A stretch of DNA of 64,000 nt from Suicoccus acidiformans (GTDB taxonomy: Bacteria; Bacillota; Bacilli; Lactobacillales; Aerococcaceae), in assembly GCF_003546865.1 (NCBI RefSeq), contig NZ_CP023434.1, forward strand, positions 310,001 to 374,000, given 5' to 3'. Position 1 is the first letter of the stretch, and every line of letters begins with the position of its first letter. Shown one piece after another: positions 19,051-25,961 of the stretch. The notes beneath the pieces were generated by a model. That model made no database searches and was not told the origin of the DNA. It worked only from the letters and a program-made list of their open reading frames with translations. The translations under genes and the position numbers were made by a program.

Positions 19051-19987
19051 ATGAAGCGAATTGTTGTAGCACTGGGGTGGGAATGCTATTCTGACTGATG
19101 ATTCAACAGCACAAGGGCAAAAGGCTGCCTTAAGTCGTACGGCGCAGTATTTGGTCGAGTTTGTGAAGCAAGGCTACCAGATTATTATTAGCCACGGAAA
19201 TGGTCCCCAAGTAGGAAATGTACTGCTGCAACAAGCCGCAGCCGATTCACCTAAAAACCCAGCCATGCCTTTGGATACTTGTGTTGCCATGACCCAAGGC
19301 AGTATTGGCTACTGGTTACAAAATGAACTGCAAAAAGCGCTGAAAGAAGCGAAGATAGACCAACAGGTCGTCAGCTTAGTGACGCAAATCGTTGTCGACG
19401 CCAATGACCCAGCTTTTGATGAACCAACGAAACCCATTGGACCCTTCCTAACCCAAGAACAGGCCGCTTCAGAAGCTGCGGAAACGGGCCATATCTTTAA
19501 AGAAGACGCGGGCCGGGGCTACCGCCGTGTCGCTCCTTCACCGAAGCCACAAGATATTCTTGAGGCTGATGTTATTCGTACGCTTTTAGATAACAACTGC
19601 ATCGTCATTGCTGCTGGTGGCGGTGGCGTGCCAGTAGTAGCATCAGGTCAAGCCTATGAAGGGATTGAAGCGGTTATTGATAAGGATTTCGCGTCTGCCA
19701 AACTAGCTGAACTTGTTGAAGCTGACTCCTTAATTATTCTAACCGGTGTAGATCATGCTTATCTCGATTTCAATCAGCCGAATCAAACGGCCTTGAATGA
19801 CGTTACAGTAGCGCAAATGCGGGAATATATTTCAGCCGGAGAATTTGCCCCGGGCAGCATGCTGCCGAAAGTTGAAGCCTCGATTCAATTTGTTGAACAG
19901 ACAGAGGGTGCCCCTGCGGTAATCACTTCCCTTGATAATATTGAAAACTACCTCCACTATGGCACAGCGACCATTATCCGTCGTTAA
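19051..19987 (+). pseudogene. arcC: Carbamate kinase, frameshifted near the 5' end
   Basis: Carbamate kinase reversibly transfers phosphate between carbamoyl phosphate and ADP, releasing carbamate that breaks down to ammonia and CO2. ATG 19051 has a good ribosome binding site (GGGAGGG), and its frame reads KRIVVALG before reaching a stop at 19096. Removing one G from the GGGG at 19074-19077 restores [21 protein letters not shown], joined to the long open frame [10 protein letters not shown] ... to 19987. The body is otherwise complete, so this is a one-base insertion: a true mutation, a switchable tract or a sequencing error. The distal frame has a GTG at 19151, but that would omit the nucleotide-binding N-terminus. 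No other arginine deiminase genes lie nearby. Confidence 0.85.
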
Positions 19988-19991
19988 AATA

Positions 19992-20039
19992 AAAGCTCCC
20001 CAAAGCAGATATATCAAGCGTCTGCTTTGGAGAGTTTTT
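19992..20039. terminator. Bidirectional terminator between arcC and the converging gene
   Basis: CTCCCCAAAGCAGA (19995-20008) pairs with TCTGCTTTGGAGAG (20020-20033), a 14-base stem with one mismatch. A T run follows on the plus strand, and an A-rich stretch before it gives T residues on the minus strand. Confidence 0.85.
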
Positions 20040-20046
20040 TGATAGT

Positions 20047-20643
20047 TTAGACTTTACCTTCACGCACAATTTGCTCGCAGAAATTGCTTAGAATCCCTTG
20101 GGCAAGGGTATCTTCTTTAACGTTGAGTTCAAACTGGACGCCGTAAATTTTCTGAGCTTTATTCTCAATGGCACCGTATGGCCGATTTGGGCCGTTGGCG
20201 ACTACTACAAAGTCTTCCGGTAACTTAGATACTGCTGCATCGTAACCTAATTGAACTTCGTATTGATTCATGAGTCCTTTAAAAAGGCCAGACTCTAAGT
20301 TATGGACAGTCAGTTGTGCAGGACTAGGTTCGTGCACCTCACCGACAGGTGTTACTGTGCCACCGAGGATATGAATCATGGCTTGCATCCCACGGCCAGT
20401 TGCGAGAATTGGCAAGTTTAGTTTTTTAAATAAATTTGGGTCAATTTGATCGATATCGTCCGGGTAGACCGTTTCGTATCCTCCAAGTAAGACAACCGCC
20501 TGAGCTTCGGCATCCGCCAGAATGGATGCGGCTGTATAGCCTCGCTCTACTGTCTCTACCTGATAACCTGTCTGCTTAATATAGTCGACGATGTCACTTA
20601 AATACTGATTCCCAAAGTCTAGTACATAGATTTTATCCGCCAT
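20047..20643 (-). CDS. Stand-alone GuaA-type glutamine amidotransferase domain lacking catalytic residues
   Basis: The 198 residues align along their whole length with the N-terminal glutaminase domain of GMP synthetase: KIYVLDFGNQY at the start, IDPNLFKKLNLPIL, GMQAMIHILGG, YGAIEN and IYGVQF. There is no ATP pyrophosphatase domain. The active site is gone: the nucleophile motif ICYGMQ reads TGRGMQ with Gly83 in place of Cys, and FHPEV reads FELNV with Glu172 for His and Asn174 for Glu. It may bind a separate GuaA synthetase chain as a structural or GMP-sensing subunit, or have a new role. The ribosome binding site AAAGGAG precedes ATG 20643. Monocistronic, converging on arcC. Confidence 0.85.
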   Translation of the reverse strand: MADKIYVLDFGNQYLSDIVDYIKQTGYQVETVERGYTAASILADAEAQAVVLLGGYETVYPDDIDQIDPNLFKKLNLPILATGRGMQAMIHILGGTVTPVGEVHEPSPAQLTVHNLESGLFKGLMNQYEVQLGYDAAVSKLPEDFVVVANGPNRPYGAIENKAQKIYGVQFELNVKEDTLAQGILSNFCEQIVREGKV

Positions 20644-20674
20644 ATCCTTACTCCTTTATTGTATGTTTAATATG

Positions 20675-20683
20675 ATTATAGCA
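20675..20683 (-). promoter_or_regulatory. Extended -10 promoter for the GuaA-like gene
   Basis: On the minus strand TGCTATAAT (20683-20675) is an extended -10 with the perfect hexamer TATAAT, about 30 bases before the start codon. No clear -35 and no PurBox is seen here. Confidence 0.55.
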
Positions 20684-20724
20684 TGGAAGTTATATTTAAA
20701 CGAATAAAGCAATGTATCGTGAGA

Positions 20725-20762
20725 AACCACCTTCTCCTCAATATTGGCGGAGTAAGGTGGTT
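20725..20762 (-). terminator. Hairpin after the uvrC operon
   Basis: AACCACCTT (20725-20733) and AAGGTGGTT (20754-20762) form a 9-base stem, with a further CTCC/GGAG pairing inside. On the minus strand only TTT follows, so it is a weak terminator candidate for the uvrC unit. Confidence 0.45.
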
Positions 20763-20815
20763 CTAGTCTAAGGCTTCAGGCCTCTAGGTAACTAACTGCA
20801 GTAACTCGGTGAGTT

Positions 20816-20911
20816 TTAGGCTGTTTCGTCGTCTTTAACCCATTGGATAAAGGTAAAGGCGAGTGTGAGAAATGTTGCAACGGCAGTTGCTAAACGGAAG
20901 AAATCGCGCAT
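20816..20911 (-). CDS. Small single-span membrane protein (31 residues)
   Basis: A short frame beginning 14 bases after the uvrC stop. The ribosome binding site AAAGGAGCC is well placed before ATG 20911. The peptide begins MRDFFRLATAVATF and has one hydrophobic helix (about residues 7-23) and an acidic tail ending VKDDETA. I do not recognise a family. The ribosome binding site, sensible membrane topology and position in the uvrC transcript favour a real gene, but conservation is untested. Confidence 0.55.
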   Translation of the reverse strand: MRDFFRLATAVATFLTLAFTFIQWVKDDETA

Positions 20912-20925
20912 GATAAGGCTCCTTT

Positions 20926-22779
20926 CTATGATGTGGAGACGGTATTGGAATCAACAGTTGGTTCGCTTTCATTTAAACTTTCGATAATTCGTTCGGCGGT
21001 CGGCTTAGGAATACCAAGAGCAGTAATATCTTCAGTAGTCGCTTCACGAATACGTTTAAGCGATTTGAAGTGCTTGAGTAGTTTCGTCCGGGTCTTCGGT
21101 CCGACACCGGGAATGTCATCCAGAATGGAACCGAAAGTAGTCTTACTACGCAACGTTCTGTGATAGCTAATGGCGTAGCGGTGCACTTCTTCTTGAATTC
21201 TTTGCAATAAGTGGAAGGCTTCACTTCGGGGGTCTACCTCGACGAGTTCTTCGCTATATCCGTCCATAAGGGACGCAGTTTTATGGCGGTCGTCTTTGAC
21301 CATACCGGCAACAGGGATGGCAATGCCTAATTCATTTTCCAAGACATCGCGGGCTGCTCGGATTTGTATCTTGCCCCCGTCCATAAGAATTAAATCAGGC
21401 AAGGGTTTCTCTTCCCGAAGTAGGCGACTATAGCGGCGTCGGATAACTTCTTGGGTAGCAGCAAATTCATCAGCGCCTTCGAAAGATTTGATTTTAAATT
21501 TGCGGTAGTTTTTGCGTTCAGGCTTACCATGACGGTAGACTACCATGCCCGAAACGTTATTGCTCCCTTGGGTATTGGAATGGTCAAAGGCCTCGATATA
21601 TTCAGCTTGAGGGATGTATAGCAGCTCGGCCAGTTCTTGAACAGCGCCTTTGGTCTTTTTATCGCTCATTTCAATAAGGCGGAATTTCTCGTCGAGCTGA
21701 ATTTTACTGTTCTTCTCGGCTAATTCCAAGAGGCTGCGTTTTTTGCCCCGGAGGGGGGTGGATACGGGTAAATCTAAGAAGTCTTCCAAAAGTTCATGAT
21801 CAACATCGCTCGGCACGAGTATCGCCCGCGGCTTCAATTGGGCCTCCTCCTGGTAAAAGCGGGCAATAAAGGTCGTTACCTCGTCTTCAGGATTACCATA
21901 ACTTGGGAAGATGGCTGCCTTCCGTTTCAAAATCGAGCCTTGGCGCAACATAAATACTTGGATGGACAAGTAACCGCGATCCATGCTGTAGTTGAAGACG
22001 TCCATGTTGTCGTAGTCTTCGCTCATAATCGATTGGCGCTCAACGGTAGTTTCAATATAATTAATCTGGTCGCGGAAATCAGCTGCCTGCTCATACTCCA
22101 TATTCTCCGCTGCCCGGTGCATCTTCTCTTGCAGGGCTTGTTTAATCTCTGCCACATCACCATTGAGGAAACGGCGAATTTTGCTAATTTGCTCGGCATA
22201 TTCTTCCTGGCTCACTTCATGGTCGCAGCAGCCGATGCACTGGCCGAGGTGGTAGTAGAAGCAAGCCCGCTTCTCATTCTTCGGACACCGGCGCAATGGA
22301 TAGGCTCGGTGGAGGACTTGCTGGGTATTGGTGGCTGCATGGACATTCGGGAAGGGTCCGAAATACTGGCCACCATCTTTGACGACGTCACTAGTAATAA
22401 TGAGCTGTGGATCTTTCTCTTTCGTAATTTTCAAATAGGGGTACATCGTCCCGTTCTTAAGCTTAATATTATATTGAGGCTTATATTCTTGAATCAGATT
22501 AATCTCAAGAATCAGCGCTTCTTTATCACTGTTGGTAATAATTGTTTCAAAATGGTGAATCTCTGAGACGAGTTTGGTTGTTTTAGTATCATGAGCACCT
22601 CGGAAATAAGAGCGCACACGATTTTTCAAATTCTTGGCCTTGCCGACATAAATAATTTCATCTGCCTGGTTGTACATGATATAGCAACCGGGTAAATCAG
22701 GTAGGAGGGTCAGCTTGGCTTCGATATTGGCTTTAATTTCAGCGCGACTTTCGCGCGGTGTATTAGATTGGTCAGTCAA
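20926..22779 (-). CDS. uvrC: Excinuclease ABC subunit C
   Basis: The dual-incision nuclease of nucleotide excision repair, acting with UvrA and UvrB. Its 617 residues are full length. Domains in order: GIY-YIG nuclease (GCYIMYNQADEIIYVGKAKNLKNRV, about 30-95), the Cys-rich segment around 170-185 (CPKN, CFYYHLGQCIGCC), the UVR helix pair (about 205-235), the RNase H-like endonuclease domain (DLILMDGGKIQI, Asp residues visible) and the C-terminal HhH domain (DIPGVGPKTRTKLL). The Cys-rich segment is intact. Translation starts at ATG 22779, 12 bases after the upstream small gene, so the two are probably cotranscribed. Confidence 0.96.
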   Translation of the reverse strand: MTDQSNTPRESRAEIKANIEAKLTLLPDLPGCYIMYNQADEIIYVGKAKNLKNRVRSYFRGAHDTKTTKLVSEIHHFETIITNSDKEALILEINLIQEYKPQYNIKLKNGTMYPYLKITKEKDPQLIITSDVVKDGGQYFGPFPNVHAATNTQQVLHRAYPLRRCPKNEKRACFYYHLGQCIGCCDHEVSQEEYAEQISKIRRFLNGDVAEIKQALQEKMHRAAENMEYEQAADFRDQINYIETTVERQSIMSEDYDNMDVFNYSMDRGYLSIQVFMLRQGSILKRKAAIFPSYGNPEDEVTTFIARFYQEEAQLKPRAILVPSDVDHELLEDFLDLPVSTPLRGKKRSLLELAEKNSKIQLDEKFRLIEMSDKKTKGAVQELAELLYIPQAEYIEAFDHSNTQGSNNVSGMVVYRHGKPERKNYRKFKIKSFEGADEFAATQEVIRRRYSRLLREEKPLPDLILMDGGKIQIRAARDVLENELGIAIPVAGMVKDDRHKTASLMDGYSEELVEVDPRSEAFHLLQRIQEEVHRYAISYHRTLRSKTTFGSILDDIPGVGPKTRTKLLKHFKSLKRIREATTEDITALGIPKPTAERIIESLNESEPTVDSNTVSTS

Positions 22780-22791
22780 ATGAATCCTCCT

Positions 22792-23091
22792 TCAGTCTTT
22801 CTTGTGAGGGTATTCAAGATGGGCGGGGTAATCAGGTGCTTGGGCATATTTTGACGAAGATAAGTAGCGCTCAACGACAAACTGCTTCTGCTGATTGAAA
22901 TGGCCATACACGCTAATTTCATCATCTGCTTGCACTTCATAGAGAAAAGTTAACGGTTTCTTCGCTATTAGGCAGTGAAGGCTTTGATCACTATCAACCC
23001 TAATTTTCGCGTAGGCCAAGACCGGTTCTTCTGCTTGAATCAGCTTTGCTTTCTCAACGATCCCTCGAAATGCTTCCTTTTGCCGCTCCAA
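22792..23091 (-). CDS. Hypothetical protein, possible OB-like fold, upstream of uvrC
   Basis: A 99-residue protein that I do not recognise. I place the start at TTG 23091 (ERQKEAFRGIVEKAKL), because AAGGAGGGAGCAAG lies directly before it; an in-frame ATG further up would place the ribosome binding site inside the gene. An N-terminal helix is followed by alternating hydrophobic strands (LAYAKIRVD, LHCLIAKK, FLYEV, EISVYGHF, QFVVERYL), a pattern seen in OB-fold nucleic acid binding proteins. It is adjacent to uvrC in one transcript, so a DNA-related role is possible but unproven. Confidence 0.7.
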   Translation of the reverse strand: MERQKEAFRGIVEKAKLIQAEEPVLAYAKIRVDSDQSLHCLIAKKPLTFLYEVQADDEISVYGHFNQQKQFVVERYLSSSKYAQAPDYPAHLEYPHKKD

Positions 23092-23118
23092 CTTGCTCCC
23101 TCCTTCCTTTATGTTTCT

Positions 23119-23124
23119 ATTATA
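23119..23124 (-). promoter_or_regulatory. Candidate -10 for the uvrC transcript
   Basis: The minus strand carries TATAAT (23124-23119) after GCGG, about 30 bases before the TTG start of the small upstream gene. The -35 region is weak. Confidence 0.5.
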
Positions 23125-23323
23125 CCGCATTTCTTAGCAAAAATAAGCCTAAAAGCTCAAAGCGTTCGCCTTTTGTTCAGGGATTGCCTTAAGCGACTTA
23201 AACTTGTGGGCTTGTCTGAATGAGCTACGTCAGGCTAATCGGTTGTGGATTACTTCAATAATAGTCGGTAATACTAGAGTAGTTATGGTTACAGACCGAG
23301 ATTTCCTTAGCTATTGCTGATAG

Positions 23324-23352
23324 TAGCCTAAAGCAAGGGCCGCTTTAGGCTA
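23324..23352. repeat. TAGCCTAAAGC hairpin, copy 1
   Basis: TAGCCTAAAGC (23324-23334) and GCTTTAGGCTA (23342-23352) form a perfect 11-base stem with a 7-base loop. A homologous hairpin lies at 23645-23673, in the same orientation and followed by similar bases (ATTCGAT and ATCTGAT). Confidence 0.75.
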
Positions 23353-23444
23353 TTCGATTCAATCCGACGAATTGCTTGTCTACTGGGTGGGTAGACGGCG
23401 AGGGACTATGAAAGGACGACGGTAGACAGGATTTGTTGAGCTGG

Positions 23445-23556
23445 ATTCCGTCGGAAACGGTCTCCACGGAATTTAGCGAGGATTTTATTCCGTGGGACCA
23501 CTGCTCCACGACATTTTCACCCAATTTTATTCCGTCGGACCACTTTCCCACGGAAT
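23445..23556. repeat. 42-base-period palindromic repeat, array 2 (3 units)
   Basis: Units start at 23445, 23487 and 23529, exactly 42 bases apart. Each has ATTCCGTSGG on the left and an inverted ACGGAAT-type right arm (the middle unit ends CACGACAT). Spacers are 14 bases. The region between arms varies while the arms are conserved. Confidence 0.9.
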
Positions 23557-23600
23557 CCCGCCGCATATATAAGGCAGAAACGGCGAATAAGAAGGGGCTC

Positions 23601-23623
23601 AGCCACGGCCCACAGCCGTGGCT
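23601..23623. repeat. AGCCACGG hairpin next to array 2
   Basis: AGCCACGG (23601-23608) pairs with CCGTGGCT (23616-23623). A similar hairpin (GCCACGG/CCGTGGC) lies beside array 5 at 47372-47392, on the opposite side, as expected if that array is inverted. Confidence 0.65.
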
Positions 23624-23644
23624 TCCCTATTGCTAATTGAAAGG

Positions 23645-23673
23645 TAGCTTAAAGCCACACTTGCTTTAGGCTA
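23645..23673. repeat. TAGCYTAAAGC hairpin, copy 2
   Basis: TAGCTTAAAGC (23645-23655) and GCTTTAGGCTA (23663-23673) form an 11-base stem with one G-U pair. It is homologous to copy 1 at 23324, and the two copies bracket array 2. Confidence 0.75.
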
Positions 23674-23749
23674 TCTGATGCGCCGGTGTGATGACGAACG
23701 CAATAAGTAAGTAAAACGACGTTCCAGAAACGCTTCTCTGCTCATCTCG

Positions 23750-23861
23750 ATTCAGTGGGAAACAGCTCCCGCTGAATAATTTTCGCTATTTATTCCGTGG
23801 GAGCACTTTTCCACGGAATTTTTCCCGCAATTTATTCCGTGGGGACACTCTTCCACGGAAT
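23750..23861. repeat. 42-base-period palindromic repeat, array 3 (3 units)
   Basis: Units start at 23750, 23792 and 23834, again exactly 42 bases apart. The first unit reads ATTCAGTGGG ... CCCGCTGAAT. Both arms have changed together relative to ATTCCG/CGGAAT, so pairing is kept. The other two are near-perfect 28-base palindromes (ATTCCGTGGG ... CCACGGAAT). Confidence 0.9.
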
Positions 23862-24199
23862 GTTGCCAATTTTATTCGACAGTACCTCAGATTATTTAAG
23901 CTACTCGCTGTAGCTACGTTAGAATTTGTACAGCTATTAGGATTGGTGTTGGTTGGGAAGCATCAGGCGCAAAGTTCCGCCAACACCTTTGAGAAATGAG
24001 CCCAGTCAGACCGCAATTCTTAGCAATTAGAGCGCGTTAGAGCCAACCCTTGAGCTATTTTCAAGCGATTCTAGTAGGGGCGATGTTTTTTATTATATCC
24101 ACTGGTTTCCTGCAGAATTCGCTTGATTAAGAAACTATGTGATATAAGTATTTTGGGTAAATTTAAGGGTATAAGATGTTCGTCTCAGGGGTTTTAGGC

Positions 24200-24205
24200 T
24201 ATAAT
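24200..24205 (+). promoter_or_regulatory. Candidate -10 of pepF
   Basis: TATAAT at 24200-24205 lies 31 bases before the ATG. The -35 candidate TGTTCG, 17 bases upstream, is poor. Confidence 0.5.
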
Positions 24206-24236
24206 TAAGAAGAATGAATTAGAAAGAAGGGATCAC

Positions 24237-25961
24237 ATGAATTTTACGGATTTCCCCTATATAAGACCAGATTTGGCAGCGCAAGAAACTACCTTTCAAA
24301 TAGCGCTGCAAAAGCTTAAGGATGCAGCCAATTTAGATGAGGCGCGCTTGGCTGTTGCGGATATTCAGGGCCAGCAGCGTCATCTGGAAAGTATGCGGAT
24401 GTTAGCAAGTATTCGGCATTCGATTGATACGAAAGATGCATTCTATGCCGAGGAGGCGGCTTTCTGGGATGAACATCAACCGCTTGTGGAGGGCTGGTAT
24501 AGCCAGTATTATCAAGCGATTCTAGCCTCGCCTTACCACCAGGATATGCCTGATTTATTGCCAGATACCTTCTTCAAAATGGCACAACAACATTTGCGCA
24601 CTTACAGTGATGAGATTGTGCCACTACTACAAGAGGAGAATCAGCTGGTAACAGCGTATGAGCGTTTAATTGCAGCTGCGGAGATTCCTTTTCAAGGGCA
24701 AATGTATAATTTATCAGGCTTAGGGCCGCATATGCAAAGTACGGACCGGGCTGAGCGTCAGGAAAGTTCACAGGCCTTCTGGGGTTATTACGCAAAGCAC
24801 CGGGATGAACTAGCGGATATTTATGACCGTTTAGTAAATGTGCGTCATACAATGGCCCAGCAATTAGGCTATGCTGATTTTGTCGAGATGGGCTATGATC
24901 GGATGAACCGATTGGACTATGACCGACAGGATGTGGAGGTATATCGTCAAGAGGTGCTAGCTCATGTTGTACCCCTAGCGTCCAAGGTGTATGCAGCCCA
25001 GGCGGAGCGCTTAGCGGTAGACCAGTTAGCTTACTATGACCTAGCCTTGGAGTTTCCTGAGGGCAATGCCGTGCCTGAAGGTACGGCGGAAGAAATCGTC
25101 GCCAAAGCGCGGCAAATGTATCAGGAAATGTCACCTGAGACAGCTGAATTCTTTGACTTTATGTTGCAACATGGCTTGATGGACTTGGAAACTAAACCGG
25201 GCAAGCAAGGTGGGGGCTACTGCGAGTATTTGCCGGAATTCCAGTCACCCTTTATCTTCTCCAACTTTAACGGAACTTCAGCGGACGTGGATGTCTTAAC
25301 CCATGAAGTCGGCCACGCCTTTCAAGTCTATTCTTCAAGGCATATCACAGCACCTGAGTTGATTTTCCCAACGTCAGAAGCAGCGGAAATTCACTCGATG
25401 AGTATGGAGTTTCTGGCCTGGCCTTGGATGGAGAACTTCTTCGGCGAAGGGGTTGAGCGTTACAAATATAGTCATTTAGCTAGTGCAATTACCTTTATTC
25501 CTTATGGGGTGCTGGTGGATCATTTCCAACATGAAGTGTACGAGCATCCCCAGTGGACGCCTGAAGAGCGTGAGGCAGCTTGGCGCCGTTTAGAAAAGCA
25601 GTACACACCTTGGCGGGATTATACGGAGTCAGCTTTTCTCGATGTGGGTGGCTATTGGTACCGCCAGCTACATATCTTCTCCGACCCTTTCTACTATATT
25701 GACTACACCTTAGCCCAAATGGTTGCCCTACAATTCTGGCAAAAAAGTTTTGTGGAAGAAAGTCCAGCAACCTGGTCGCAATATTTAGCCATTTGCCAAG
25801 TGGGTGGGACTAAGTCCTTCTTAGAGCTCGTGACTTTAGCAGATATGCAGTCACCTTTTGAGAAGGGGAGTTTGCAAGAAGTGATTAGAGTTTGCGCTGA
25901 TTATTTAAAGACCGCGCATGAAGGCTTTATGGGGCAAGAGGGAGGTGAAGGGAATGCTTAA
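24237..25961 (+). CDS. M3-family oligoendopeptidase
   Basis: A cytosolic zinc metallopeptidase that degrades short peptides, of the PepF / M3 oligoendopeptidase group. Its 574 residues are normal for the shorter M3 subgroup. The zinc motif HEVGH lies near residue 356, with a downstream Glu in the helix SEAAEIHSMSMEF as third ligand. The C-terminal catalytic core has FYYIDYTLAQMVALQ. The ribosome binding site AGAAAGAAGGG precedes ATG 24237. The last codons overlap the following oxidoreductase by 8 bases, so the two are cotranscribed. Confidence 0.92.
   Translation: MNFTDFPYIRPDLAAQETTFQIALQKLKDAANLDEARLAVADIQGQQRHLESMRMLASIRHSIDTKDAFYAEEAAFWDEHQPLVEGWYSQYYQAILASPYHQDMPDLLPDTFFKMAQQHLRTYSDEIVPLLQEENQLVTAYERLIAAAEIPFQGQMYNLSGLGPHMQSTDRAERQESSQAFWGYYAKHRDELADIYDRLVNVRHTMAQQLGYADFVEMGYDRMNRLDYDRQDVEVYRQEVLAHVVPLASKVYAAQAERLAVDQLAYYDLALEFPEGNAVPEGTAEEIVAKARQMYQEMSPETAEFFDFMLQHGLMDLETKPGKQGGGYCEYLPEFQSPFIFSNFNGTSADVDVLTHEVGHAFQVYSSRHITAPELIFPTSEAAEIHSMSMEFLAWPWMENFFGEGVERYKYSHLASAITFIPYGVLVDHFQHEVYEHPQWTPEEREAAWRRLEKQYTPWRDYTESAFLDVGGYWYRQLHIFSDPFYYIDYTLAQMVALQFWQKSFVEESPATWSQYLAICQVGGTKSFLELVTLADMQSPFEKGSLQEVIRVCADYLKTAHEGFMGQEGGEGNA

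Larger units (their letters stand above)
23131..24199. other. Gene-free repeat-rich region of about 1.1 kb
   Basis: No open frame here has a ribosome binding site or family resemblance; the open frames seen are by-products of 42-base repeats, whose period is a multiple of three. It holds two arrays of the 42-base repeat, two related TAGCCTAAAGC hairpins and one AGCCACGG hairpin, each listed separately. The rest (about 23131-23320 and 23880-24180) shows nothing I can assign. Confidence 0.7.

Noticed and set aside
19151-19987. Shorter carbamate kinase starting at GTG 19151
   Set aside because: It would lack the N-terminal nucleotide-binding loop, which is present in the preceding frame once the extra G is removed. 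No ribosome binding site precedes 19151.
21796-22566. 256-residue plus-strand open frame opposite uvrC
   Set aside because: It lies entirely antisense to a clear uvrC gene, with no ribosome binding site and no family resemblance.
23345-23566. Minus-strand open frame with 14-residue repeats (SDGIKLGENVVEQWSHG-like)
   Set aside because: It is a translation of the 42-base repeat array, whose period is a multiple of three. It has no ribosome binding site or family resemblance. Similar frames at 4432-4797, 36174-36379 and 47268-47540 have the same cause.
23445-23861. CRISPR array
   Set aside because: Units are palindromes separated by only 14 bases, the spacers are short and A/T-rich, arrays have 2-4 units, and no cas genes are present.
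24574-25134. 186-residue minus-strand open frame inside the oligopeptidase gene
   Set aside because: A shadow of the M3 peptidase codons; the composition is rich in Pro and His, and no initiation site is seen.
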